Source: Stentor coeruleus
Lineage: Eukaryota; Ciliophora; Heterotrichea; Heterotrichida; Stentoridae
Direction of reading: 5' to 3'
DNA: 20,925 nt
Assembly: GCA_001970955.1 (NCBI GenBank)
Contig: MPUH01001214.1
Location: 1 to 20,925, forward strand
In this document: positions 8,306 through 16,903 of the stretch, in pieces
How positions within the stretch are numbered: the stretch's first letter is position 1
Layout: each line of letters opens with the position of its first letter
Made by a program: the position numbers and the translations under genes
Notes under the pieces: generated by a model
The model's database searches: none
Told to the model about the DNA's origin: nothing
What the model saw: the letters and a program-made list of their open reading frames with translations, nothing else

Positions 8306-9497
8306 TTATTTAGAGTGAAGTTTGAGTTAGGAATATGCTTTAGTAGAGTTTTTAAGATTTTGGATGGAGAATGAGGTTTATTGAGAGGTTTGATTTTTTG
8401 GATATTTAGGTTGAAGAGGTTGATTGAAAGATGAGATAGAATTGGCTTTAGTTTAATGGGTTTTAGATAAGATAAAATTGGTATTAAGTTTAGTGAGATT
8501 GAGAGAGTTGAGATAGGAATTTTTGGTTTTGGGAATTGAGGATTGTGATATGATAATGATATTTTTATGTTGGGTGAATTTTGATATGGTTTTTGTTGAG
8601 AATTTTTTAACTTTGTTTTTGATAATTAACATTTATGGGATTATAATGGTTTTTACAATAAGTGGCATTGAAGAAATCAATGAGTTTTTGCAAGATGACT
8701 TAATATTTTTAGGCAAAATTAGGTTGTGTGCTGAAAATGTAGGTTAAGTTGATTTTTTTATATGATAACTTTGTTTTTNACATTTATGGGATTATAATGG
8801 TTTTTACAATAGGTGGCATTGAAGAAATCAATGAGTTTTTGCAAGATGACTTAATATTTTTAGGTAAAATTAGGTTGTGTGCTGAAAATGTAGGTTAAGT
8901 TGATTTTTTTATATGATAACTTTGTTTTTATTGTTAATTCAGGCTAGTAATTTATATAAGTCTGCCAACTACTATCCTATTATAAAGTATTAATTAATTC
9001 CTTGAGTTTTGCTCACATATTTTTTTACCTAATTAGTCATTTGTATATGTTTTTCCTCATAATAAAAAATTATTTTAATTTAATTTCAGGCTTTTAGTCT
9101 AAATTTGTAATGCAAAACCTTCAATATTTTACCAAACAACTTGACCCTATAATCTTAAATATTTTCAAACTTCACTTTGTTTCCATAATTCAAAAGTTCA
9201 TAGTATCTTTCTTTCTCTTACTCCATATTCTTCATTTAAATTCTCCCTGCTTTTAACTCCTCCCTAACCCCTGAAACCCAAAATCATACCTAAATACTTA
9301 TTCCTATTTCTAATTATTATCATGCCATCACAATCTATTCATCATTTATATTTCTCAACTTCCACCTAACTTTATATACTAATCTAATTACTTCATATTT
9401 TCTTATCAATTTATTTAATCTGCCTATACTCAATATTTTTAAAACCATTTTCTATCAAATTATTAATGGGAAATATAATTTTCTAAACGTCTCCAGC
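8306..9497. other. Divergent intergenic region with mirrored base composition
   Basis: This region lies between the starts of the KIF-binding protein gene (minus) and the nucleoredoxin-like gene (+). About 150 bp of its 1192 bp is probably an assembly duplication. The left half is G/T-rich on the + strand (8461-8520 has 16 G and no C); the right half is C-rich (9241-9300 has 22 C and 2 G). Each gene therefore sees a C-rich, G-poor upstream flank on its own sense strand, with a changeover near 8950-9000. A 74-codon frame at 8523-8747 lies partly in the duplicated segment and shows no protein-like features. No TATA box or other clear element is assigned. Confidence 0.6.
8629..8929. repeat. Direct duplication of 150 bp around a single N (probable assembly join)
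   Basis: 8629-8778 and 8780-8929 are both 150 bp and differ at two positions (ATAAGTGG/ATAGGTGG and AGGCAAAA/AGGTAAAA), with only the N at 8779 between them. The exact abutment on the N points to two contigs that overlap but were not merged. The differences could be allelic or read errors. Confidence 0.85.
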
Positions 9498-10502
9498 ATG
9501 GACCTTGATAAAAGAAAGATGGGCCTGATAAGACATGGAGGGCATGAACCTACAGAAATACAACCTGGTTGTTTGATCGGTTTTTATTTTGCTGCACATT
9601 GGGTTCCAACAGCTAGAAATTTCTTATCAAAACTAATCGCCGCTTATACTGCTATCAATAGTTCAAGTAAAAAATTTGAGATTATTTTCGTGAGTTTTGA
9701 TAGAAATGAAGATACTTTTGAAGCTTTTTCACAAGAAATGCCTTGGTTAATTGTACCATATAAAAATGAAACCCTGCGTATCGGACTAGCAAAAAAATTT
9801 CAAATTTCTGATAGTTTTCATTTGGTTATAACAACACCTTTGTGGAAAGTTATTTCGCAAAATGCTATTGAGGATGTTAAGTGTAAAGCTGCACAGTCGT
9901 TTGATTTTTGGGAATCAATTTCAAGTAATGTTAAAAGCTATGAGGAATCTCCCTATTGTGAAAAGGGGCATTTGATGGGGTTTATTGATCAGACATTTAA
10001 AAAACGTTGTGCTTATTGTAAGAGTGAGATTATCAAAGGATGGACATGTTTAGAATGCAAAATGTCTACATGCACAATTTGCCAGGAATTCTATAGTAAT
10101 TCTGCATCTGATGAAGAGTTCAAATTGCAATGCCTACATTCACATCAAATGAGGCATGCATCAAAAATGAATGAATATTACATGAGCAGATTTTTAAATT
10201 CAAAATACACTTGCAGAACTTGTAATCAGCTTCCTGATGGAAATGGTCTACACTGTTTTTCATGTATTTTTGATATGTGCTTTGTGTGTGCTAAAATAGC
10301 ATATGAGAAGAAATTAAAAAAACGTTGTGAAAAAGGACATGAGATTACTTGGACCCATGAGTTATGTGCGAAAATACAGGAAAAATTTGGGAAATGCGAA
10401 TTTAGATGTGAAATATGTGGAGAAAGCTATATGGGTGGAGGTGGTTATGCTTGCCAAGCATGCGAATATTACGTTTGCATCCCGTGTGTTAGAAAGACAT
10501 AA
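9498..10502 (+). CDS. Nucleoredoxin-like thioredoxin-fold protein without redox cysteines, with C-terminal zinc fingers
   Basis: 334 residues; ATG at 9498 is the first in frame after a stop, TAA at 10500-10502. Residues 20-125 follow the nucleoredoxin/tryparedoxin pattern: GFYFAAHWVPTARNFLSKL (28-46) aligns with the usual FSASWCPPCRxFTPKL, and IFVSFDRNEDTFEAF..EMPWLIVPY (63-88) aligns with VFVSSDRxEEAF..EMPWLAVPF. The CPPC active site is VPTA (36-39), so both redox cysteines are gone while the Trp and the fold-defining blocks remain. The rest (154-330) holds repeated Cys/His clusters like DC1/C1-type fingers: CEKGH (154-158), CAYC (171-174), CLEC (184-187), CTIC (192-195), CRTC (239-242), CFSC (253-256), CFVC (261-264), CEKGH (277-281), CEIC (304-307), CQAC (319-322), CIPC (327-330). 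It is probably a non-catalytic binding protein. Nucleoredoxins with DC1 fingers are known in plants. Confidence 0.85.
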   Translation: MDLDKRKMGLIRHGGHEPTEIQPGCLIGFYFAAHWVPTARNFLSKLIAAYTAINSSSKKFEIIFVSFDRNEDTFEAFSQEMPWLIVPYKNETLRIGLAKKFQISDSFHLVITTPLWKVISQNAIEDVKCKAAQSFDFWESISSNVKSYEESPYCEKGHLMGFIDQTFKKRCAYCKSEIIKGWTCLECKMSTCTICQEFYSNSASDEEFKLQCLHSHQMRHASKMNEYYMSRFLNSKYTCRTCNQLPDGNGLHCFSCIFDMCFVCAKIAYEKKLKKRCEKGHEITWTHELCAKIQEKFGKCEFRCEICGESYMGGGGYACQACEYYVCIPCVRKT

Positions 10503-11233
10503 AAGTTATGATTTTGTTTGTAATTAAATTACTATGAAAATTAGAGTTTACTTAGCAATTAGTTATTATTTGTCTTGCAGAAAATTAGATTTTAATATTA
10601 TAGCCTTTTGAGGTAAATGAATTCGAATTATAAAAGACTATTAGAATTTATATGAACTAATATAACAAAGGCAATTTGATAATAAAAAATTGTTTAAGAA
10701 CAAGATCATTAGTATATTATTAATCTATTTCACTAGCTTAGCTTTAGACATGAATCATGCGAAGATTTAATTTCTGATTATTTTTTTAACATTGCAAGCC
10801 ATTAGCACCCTGAGGGCCAAATCACACACTGTGCGATTAATATCATATCTTGCAATTAAATTCTAACTAAATTTAGGATATGATATAATAGATTATTTAT
10901 TTTAATGCCTGTATTTTTTATAATTTGAAATGATTTCATAAAGTATTCCATATTAGATATCCTTATTTTGCATGATTTATCATTTTTATGTTACAATCAA
11001 TTTAGTGTAAATGCTTTTTAACTGATTCATTCATATAATAAAAATATATTAGCACTCATATAATAAAAGTATATTTAGCACTCATATAATAAAAGTATAT
11101 TTAGCGCTCATATAATAAAAGTATGTTTAGCACTCCTTCAAATCTATCCTTGCAATATTAATTTATAAGCACAGATTGTTTAATTCTAAAATCTACAATT
11201 NTTTAGCACTCCTTCAAATCTATCCTTGCAATA
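10503..11233. other. Intergenic region between convergent 3' ends, with a short tandem repeat
   Basis: No gene is seen. It separates the tail of the nucleoredoxin-like gene from the tail of the PH-papain gene. It is AT-rich, with a 26-bp tandem repeat (11031-11133) leading directly into a 75-bp duplication around the N at 11201. The repeat may be why assembly broke here. Confidence 0.6.
11031..11133. repeat. Four tandem copies of a ~26-bp unit
   Basis: The units at 11031-11055, 11056-11081, 11082-11107 and 11108-11133 follow the pattern TCATATAATAAAAGTATATT plus TAGCAC. The first unit is one base shorter and later ones carry single-base changes (TAGCGC, GTATGT). The sequence is non-coding, at the convergent 3' ends of two genes. 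Confidence 0.9.
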
Positions 11234-11276
11234 TTAATTTATAAGCACAGATTGTTTAATTCTAAAATCTACAATT
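11126..11276. repeat. Perfect direct duplication of 75 bp around a single N (probable assembly join)
   Basis: 11126-11200 and 11202-11276 appear identical base for base, with the N at 11201 between. The copied segment includes the stop codon and last codons of the PH-papain gene (11234-11276), so the first copy is a spurious extra 3' end. It most likely reflects two unmerged contigs. Confidence 0.9.
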
Positions 11277-12232
11277 TGTTCTTGCAACAGCCTTCCTCTA
11301 GCCAATTTCAATCTGCTAAACTCCCCAAAATCTCCAGGCCAAAACCTAGAAGCTTCAGCATTTTTACCTATAACTTCTAATTCCTGATAAGCTTTGGCAA
11401 CTAGCTCACTACAAAAAAATTGCCCATTTTCAGCTTTGACCCCAGAAGCAAATCTACTAAGCAATTTTTTCGCCCCAAAACTGAACTTTTTCCCTAATAC
11501 CTTCCCAATAAACTCATCCATTTTCTTTGAGAGTTCATTTTTATTTTCTATCTCAAGTTTCCTATATACAATTTTTTTATACTCATCTTTCCAGTTATAA
11601 CTAATAAAATCATCCCAATAGCATAAACTGACTCCAGTATCCTTAGTAGATTCCAAAAATGCGATATCCCCAGCTTTATATTTATAAATAATCCCTACAT
11701 GATCATAATCACTAAGAGTCACCATTCTTTGCAAAGACTGAGCAAGGTTATTACTTGTAAACAATAGCAAATCTCCACTTTCAGCCTGGGCTTTGAACTC
11801 TTTTACTGAAATTCTGTTTAAAGCCCATAAAGGGTAATCAACCAGAACTTTCTTTTTTCCCCTTGAAGCTTGTATATGATTATTTATAGCTTCAGTCCAA
11901 GAGTTAAGATCCTGGTTGGTTTTGAATCTTAGCAAAACAAACCCTTGCAAAGATAAAGGACGAATTATAAGCTCTTTAGTTTTAGCTTTGGTTTCTAAAA
12001 ACACAGAAATCTTATCAAAGTTTATCCCCCCTATAAGTACAGTCTTAGATAAGTTTTTATAGCAGTATAGGCATTTGCTTTCTAATACAAAATACCTTGT
12101 CGGCCATTTGTTAAAAAATCGATTCGTGCTTTTTTTCACCCAGCCTTCTTTTACTGACAAGTCAATATCATCATCAGGTTCTTCGAGTTTTATGACTTGG
12201 GATAAGTCTAAAGATAGCGTATGATGGTTCAT
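11234..12232 (-). CDS. PH domain fused to a permuted papain-like (NlpC/P60 YiiX-type) cysteine hydrolase
   Basis: 332 residues, ATG at 12232, TAA at 11234-11236. Residues about 25-122 form a pleckstrin-homology domain: VKEGWVKK (27-34), WPTRYFVLE (43-51) and the C-terminal helix Trp in LNSWTEAINNHI (109-120). Residues about 150-300 match the permuted papain fold of the YiiX/C92 type of NlpC/P60 proteins: SGDLLLF (152-158), SDYDHVGIIYK with H178 (174-184), FLEST with E194 (192-196) and FFCSELVAKAY with C274 (272-282). His, acidic residue and Cys occur in the permuted order expected for this group, so it looks catalytically intact. The PH domain suggests recruitment to phosphoinositide membranes, where the hydrolase could act on lipid or acylated substrates; that part is inference. 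The start is 93 bp from the divergently transcribed small membrane protein, implying a shared short promoter. Confidence 0.88.
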   Translation of the reverse strand: MNHHTLSLDLSQVIKLEEPDDDIDLSVKEGWVKKSTNRFFNKWPTRYFVLESKCLYCYKNLSKTVLIGGINFDKISVFLETKAKTKELIIRPLSLQGFVLLRFKTNQDLNSWTEAINNHIQASRGKKKVLVDYPLWALNRISVKEFKAQAESGDLLLFTSNNLAQSLQRMVTLSDYDHVGIIYKYKAGDIAFLESTKDTGVSLCYWDDFISYNWKDEYKKIVYRKLEIENKNELSKKMDEFIGKVLGKKFSFGAKKLLSRFASGVKAENGQFFCSELVAKAYQELEVIGKNAEASRFWPGDFGEFSRLKLARGRLLQEQIVDFRIKQSVLIN

Positions 12233-12325
12233 ATTATAAATATCTATGCTTTTATAAGATTTCTTATGTTTTATATAAAGTTTGTAATGATATGGTTAAA
12301 GTTTGGGTAATAAGGAAATACAGAC

Positions 12326-12622
12326 ATGGCTATTATTTTATGTAAAATAATGGAAACTATAGCAGGAGACGAAGCGGAAGATCCTGTGAATAATGTGCAG
12401 ATAATATATACTGCTTGTACCTCTGAAGATATGGATGGGGCATATTTTATACAATATCTGCCAACTTCTGCTTTTTCAGCCGAGGATGATGGGACGTTTG
12501 TTTATATGCATCAAGAGACATGCCGAACGCATTATAAAAATGCAGTTGTTTATCCTGTAATTATAGCTGTTTGGACTGTGATAGTAGTTGCTCAGGTTTT
12601 CAGGAGCTGTTTATTGGGGTAA
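12326..12622 (+). CDS. Small single-pass membrane protein, unknown
   Basis: 98 residues from ATG at 12326 (a second Met at 12350 would give 90), TAA at 12620-12622. An acidic soluble part (GDEAEDP.., TSEDMDG.., SAEDDG) contains Cys residues, and a C-terminal hydrophobic helix NAVVYPVIIAVWTVIVVAQV ends in a short basic/Cys tail (FRSCLLG). The layout suggests a tail-anchored or type I-like small membrane protein. I do not recognise the family. The next + strand gene starts only 41 bp downstream, and a 17-nt GT-AG stretch at 12619-12635 would fuse the two in frame if spliced. That intron length is atypical here, so they are listed separately. Confidence 0.6.
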   Translation: MAIILCKIMETIAGDEAEDPVNNVQIIYTACTSEDMDGAYFIQYLPTSAFSAEDDGTFVYMHQETCRTHYKNAVVYPVIIAVWTVIVVAQVFRSCLLG

Positions 12623-12663
12623 TAAGATAAATTAGTGATTTTGTTGATAGTTTAAAAATTGAA

Positions 12664-14091
12664 ATGGAAATCTCAAATAGGTTTGATGTACAGGAAAGAC
12701 TTACAGGGACTAGACAGAATGTTAGAAGCTCATATGTTGAAGATAATTTGCATGGAACTCTTCAGCCTTCAAGCTATGGGCATTTCATTGACACCCGCTC
12801 ATTATACAGCAGTACAAATCCTTATCCTATACAAGACTGCCTTAAAACTTCCATCCAATACTCAGATCCTCATACTCCCAACTCAGTGCCTTTACAAGCA
12901 ACTCTCTATCAATATGAGCAAGATTTCCTTAAGTACCCCCCCAATACAGAAAATTTTTCAATCCACTCAAATAAAATCCATAAACTCGAAGCTATTCTTC
13001 TACAAAAAGATAAAATAATCGAAGAGTTTAAAGATCAAAAATTCCAATTAAGCCGTGAAATCTATGAACTCTTAGACAGAATTAAAAATTTAGAAAGCCG
13101 TCATGAAAATGAAAAAAAAACTCTACTAAACAAATTAGAAGGACTAAAATGTACAGAAGCTGAAAATACACAAATAATAAAAACCCTTCAACAAGATATA
13201 AAATCTTCATTAAAAGTATGTGAAAGCTATAAAGTTCAATGTCAGTCCATGCCAAACCCTGGTGATTATGATTTTTTGCTTAATGAAAATAAATGCTTGA
13301 AATCACATATCGAGGCTATAATCCAAGAGAAAAAGAAATTGGAAATCGAAATTAGTAATAAAAATAACTCAAAGCTTGAGTTTCAATATATGAAGCTTCA
13401 AGAACAATTAAAGCTTATTCAAGAAGAAAATGATAATCTGACTATTGCTTTAAAAGCTAGGCCTTGTTTTAAGGATATAAAAGATAGGGATCAAGTTATA
13501 GCCGAGCTAAAAAGTAGACTTTGCACAAAGACATCAAGAAGTCGGTCTGTAAGCCAAACTCAAGATATAAACCTTAACAGTATCCTTGGAGTTCATGAAC
13601 CTATGAATTTACCTCAAGCTGAAATCCCGTCATTATCAACAATAAATAGCATCTTAGCTGACCTTTTAAGTATCCTCAAGCTTAACAATATCCAAGAAAT
13701 CACCAACGAAGTAAGAAATCTTAAAAAGCAAAGCAAGCCCAGTAACCTTGAAGAACGACTAGGAAAAATGGTCAAAGATTTAAGCCCTGAAGGAATATTC
13801 AACCCAACTCCAACTCCACAACAATGCTGGAAATGGGTCCGTAGAGTAGTTGAAGATTACCTAAGCCTAAAAAAAAACGTTGAAAAAGAAAACAAAAACA
13901 GAGAAGTTGTCAACAAATTAATCAGATCTTTGGGTGTTGAAAACAGTTCACAGCTATATAAAAAAGTGGCAATTCTTATAGGAGAAAATGAATCAAGCCA
14001 ATCCCTAAAGCAAAAACTAGCCCAGATTATACAAAGTGATCCAAACGCTTTGTTAAAAGATTTCTTACAACAAATCAATGAAATTATATAA
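12664..14091 (+). CDS. Coiled-coil protein resembling CEP70, probable centrosome/basal-body protein
   Basis: 475 residues, ATG at 12664, TAA at 14089-14091. The N-terminus (1-100) is Ser/Tyr/Pro-rich and probably disordered. Residues about 103-295 are Lys/Glu/Leu/Gln-rich with heptad character, a long coiled coil. The block NLTIALKARPCFKDIKDRDQ (about 257-276) recalls the LETRP block at the end of the CEP70 coiled coil. INSILADLLSILKLNNIQEI (about 331-350) and VVNKLIRSLGVENSSQLYKK (about 418-437) resemble the short helical repeats of the CEP70 C-terminus, though not in the same order. CEP70 links microtubules and gamma-tubulin at centrosomes. The long coiled coil is certain; the CEP70 match is tentative, from remembered family features. 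The gene is unusually C-rich in its first part (12780-12960). Confidence 0.6.
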   Translation: MEISNRFDVQERLTGTRQNVRSSYVEDNLHGTLQPSSYGHFIDTRSLYSSTNPYPIQDCLKTSIQYSDPHTPNSVPLQATLYQYEQDFLKYPPNTENFSIHSNKIHKLEAILLQKDKIIEEFKDQKFQLSREIYELLDRIKNLESRHENEKKTLLNKLEGLKCTEAENTQIIKTLQQDIKSSLKVCESYKVQCQSMPNPGDYDFLLNENKCLKSHIEAIIQEKKKLEIEISNKNNSKLEFQYMKLQEQLKLIQEENDNLTIALKARPCFKDIKDRDQVIAELKSRLCTKTSRSRSVSQTQDINLNSILGVHEPMNLPQAEIPSLSTINSILADLLSILKLNNIQEITNEVRNLKKQSKPSNLEERLGKMVKDLSPEGIFNPTPTPQQCWKWVRRVVEDYLSLKKNVEKENKNREVVNKLIRSLGVENSSQLYKKVAILIGENESSQSLKQKLAQIIQSDPNALLKDFLQQINEII

Positions 14092-14145
14092 AACTCTTCT
14101 TCCTGTAAATAGCATAAAGCCTTCTAAGTCTATTAATTCTATATT

Positions 14146-14301
14146 ATGGGGTGTTTTTCTAGCAAAAAAAAAGCAAAGAACCAGCTAATGCCCGAACCAC
14201 CACATAAAAATAAACCTCTAACCACAGAAAGCACACTAAAAAAAACAAGAGAAATTAGCCAAGTAGGCTTAGTTTCAGGAAAAAAAAATATTCTAACTTA
14301 A
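14146..14301 (+). CDS. 51-residue putative N-myristoylated/palmitoylated protein
   Basis: An ATG at 14146 opens a 51-codon frame to TAA at 14299-14301. It begins MGCFSSKKKAK. Gly2 followed by Cys3, Ser5/Ser6 and a lysine run is the classic dual lipid-anchor signal (myristate on Gly2, palmitate on Cys3), as in many membrane-tethered signalling proteins. The rest is basic and Pro/Thr-rich (MPEPPHKNKPLTTESTLKK) with no domain. It fits tightly between the CEP70-like gene (54 bp) and the UTP21 pseudogene (37 bp). It is short, so chance cannot be excluded, but the N-terminal signal is specific. A first exon of a longer gene is also possible; no splice in phase was found. Confidence 0.5.
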   Translation: MGCFSSKKKAKNQLMPEPPHKNKPLTTESTLKKTREISQVGLVSGKKNILT

Positions 14302-14338
14302 ATTGAGATAAAGAATTTTAAAAATAGATTATTAGAAA

Positions 14339-16903
14339 ATGGATAGTGGAGTGCTTGAAAGCTATAGAACACTAGGTCTAGTCTGTGATGACAAAGCTTT
14401 TAATGGCATCGGGAAGGTGAAAACAGTTACTTGTCACTACCTCTTGGTAGAGGGTTTTTGACATACAAACTCGAGAATCTTAAGATAAGGTATATTATTG
14501 CCAACTTGATCATACAGTAAATGCTGTGGAGTTGTATAAGGATTTAATCCTTGTTGCAGCTGGGAAGACTGTATCAGCATTTCATAAAGTCAGACTAGTC
14601 AAAGTGTACTTGAGCTCTGAAGCTTCTATTAATGAAATTTTAGTATTCGGCCAGTATTTGGTAGCCTTGAATTTCGCTGGCGAAGCTAAGGTATGGGATT
14701 GTGAGAGCGCTGAATTGTTGACAACTATACCACTACCTGGAAAAGGTATTCATTTATTGCATCCTCCTACTTATCTAAACAAGGTTCTAGTGTCGATGAA
14801 AAAAGGAAGATTAATGCTGTTGAATGTAAAAACTGGGGTTAAGATTTATGACTTTCCGAATATAGGGAAAATTTTGACTGGGGAGATAAGTGCTATAGAA
14901 AATGCAGTAGCGCTTGACATTGTAGCCATAGGTTTAGATACAGGCAAGATTGTTTTTGGGAATACATTAAAGATGAAGTCCTTTTCACATTCGATCAGAG
15001 TGAACCTGTAACTTCACTATCAATATGCCTATGCCTAGTTTTGAAATCCTAGCTTCTGTAGGGACATCTGGGTTTATGAATATATGGGATTTAAAAAATA
15101 AAAAATCCAAGCAAGAATTCGAGCACACAACACTTTATCTATAACAAAAGTTATGTTCGTGCCTAATGAGCCATTTATCTTAAAAAGCTATAATTCAATT
15201 AAACAATGGGTGTTTGATTTTGAAAATCCTGAGCCACGAATCCATAAAAAAGAGATGGCTTCAATACTCTTCCAATCTCCCTTCGTTTCTATAGCACCAA
15301 TCATATACTGGCTATATCCGAAAACTCTTCGTGACATGTCATTATTAAATGAGCATCAAAGCTGTGCTTTCTCTAGTAAAAACATTAAAAAATCCATAAA
15401 ATAACCAAGTTCTTATATAAAACTCGCTGCGTTCAGCTCCTTCGCATCTTCTTCAGCAAGAGAAAAAGATTGGTGTAATATCATAACATGCAATAGCCAA
15501 TATGGGATTTTAATGATAAAAAAGCTGTTGGGGAAAAGCCTATAGAAAAAAAAAGCAAATCCTCAGTTTTATGCTCAACTGTAAGTGAATGTGGCAATTT
15601 CGGGATATTAGCTTTAGAAGATGGGTCATTAGAAAAATTCAGCATGCAGTCTGGATTTCATCAATTATCCTTCTCAGGATTACATAAAGAAAGAATTATT
15701 GGGATAAAAATTGATTAAACAAACTCTTTAGCTGTATCAGCAAGTGATGAAGGAGAAGTTTATATATGGGATTTTCTCATAGGGAATTTGGTAAAAGTAC
15801 TAAAGGGGAAGAAAAATCAGACTACATAAAGTTAGCAATTTACTTGCTGTGGCTGTAGATGATGGAGTTAATGCTTTGGATGTCAGAAATGGGAAACTTG
15901 CGAGAAGTTATGATGGAGATGGGGTTAGGGATTTGGCTTTTACTGCTGATTCAAGGTGGTTAGCTTATTGTGATAAAACGGGAGTGAGGATTTGGGATCT
16001 GCCTAGTGACAAACTTATAGATTGGGTGGTATTTCCTAGTAAAGTTATAGCTTTGGACTTTAGTCCTGATGGAAGGTATTTAGCTACATCTCATAATGAG
16101 AGTCTTGGAATATTTTTATGGCTTAATAAAAGCTATTATTCACAAGTTATTGTGAATAGGTCACCTAAATAATCAAGGCAGATCGTAGGTTTTGACGTGA
16201 TGGGGTTATTTTACAAGAATTTTATTGAGCTTTTATATATAAAATATACGACGTGACTAAAGGGAAAAATTTATATTCGAAAAAAGTTGTGAAAATTAAA
16301 GACTTAAAGACAACGCCTATAGAAAATCCTCTTGAAAATGTCATAGCTCTAAAAATGTCAAAAGGCATAACTCATAACACATTTAAAACTAGCGAAATGC
16401 CTATAAATCGTATTCATGCACTATTTCATTTAGATGAGATCAAAGAGAGAAATGCACCTATTGAACCCCCAAAGAAACCAGAAAAGGTACCTTTCTTTCT
16501 ACCTGATACATTAGGTATTATTACATATAATGAAGAGATCAAAGACAATAAAGAAGAAAAAAACCAAAAACCTCATGAAAAAGATCTTTCAATTATGCTT
16601 AGCAGTCCTCATGATGTTGTTTTAGAATTTTAAAAATCTTTAGCTCCTGGAAAAATTGAGCTTAATCTTTTTGGATTAGTAAATGATGAAGAGATTCAAA
16701 AGTTTATTGAGTTTCTTATACAGCGATTGAATCTCAGAGCAATTATGATTTTCTTCAAAGTGTTTTAGGATGCTTTTTGAGGATTCATTCTTATAAAATG
16801 AGTAAAGAAAAAGCTAAGTCACTAGCAGATTTGCAGCAAAAGGTGTGGGATTGAGAAGATATTTCTTTTTGATATAAGTGGACTTGAAAGACTAATAGAT
16901 TAA
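14339..16903 (+). pseudogene. WDR36: Decayed full-length copy of UTP21/WDR36 (SSU processome WD40 protein)
   Basis: Conceptual pieces in all three + frames, in order, follow the whole of human WDR36/yeast Utp21. YRTLGLVCDD (from 14366) matches the N-terminal FRALGL block. LHPPTYLNKVLVSMKKGRLM (near 14755) matches LHPSTYLNKILLGSEQGSLQ, and DIVAIGLDTGKIV (near 14925) follows. Next come FMNIWDLKNKK (15075-15107), FVPNEPFI (15156-15179), REKDWCNIIT (15465-15494), SECGNFGILALEDG and FSMQSG (15584-15652), then SRWLAYCDKTGVRIWDLPS and LATSHNESLGIFLW (15950-16124), and NRIHALFHLDEIKERN and KVPFFLPDTLGI (16400-16520). NYDFLQSVLGCFLRIHS (16741-16791) matches the C-terminal Utp21 domain. Reading requires shifts near 14425, 14965, 15024, 15124, 15248 (an A run), 15335-15355, 15500, 15825, 16240, 16720 and 16868, and passes in-frame stops at 14448, 14481, 15332, 15402, 15716, 16631 and 16852. 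No 15- or 16-nt GT-AG intron removes them. In eukaryotes Utp21 is essential for 18S rRNA maturation, so an intact copy should exist elsewhere. Confidence 0.92.

Noticed and set aside
8523..8747. 74-codon + strand frame
   Set aside because: Low-complexity G/T-rich sequence in an upstream flank, partly inside the assembly duplication, with no domain or conserved block.
6357..11276. The three N-centred duplications as target-site duplications or LTRs of mobile elements
   Set aside because: Each pair directly abuts a single N with nothing between, and lengths differ (92, 150, 75 bp). Contig overlap is simpler than insertion biology.
14339..16903. UTP21 stops and frame changes explained by tiny introns or a variant genetic code
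   Set aside because: Around the main breaks I found no 15- or 16-nt GT-AG stretch that would restore the frame; one 15-nt GT-AG stretch near 15791-15805 causes no frame change and sits in sequence that aligns as coding. Reassigned stops cannot explain indels, and intact neighbours use TAA, TAG and TGA as real stops.
12326..16903. One co-regulated operon of the small membrane protein, CEP70-like, MGCFSS and UTP21 loci
   Set aside because: Spacing is short, but short gaps occur throughout, functions are unrelated and the last locus is dead. Tight packing alone is not evidence of an operon in a ciliate.
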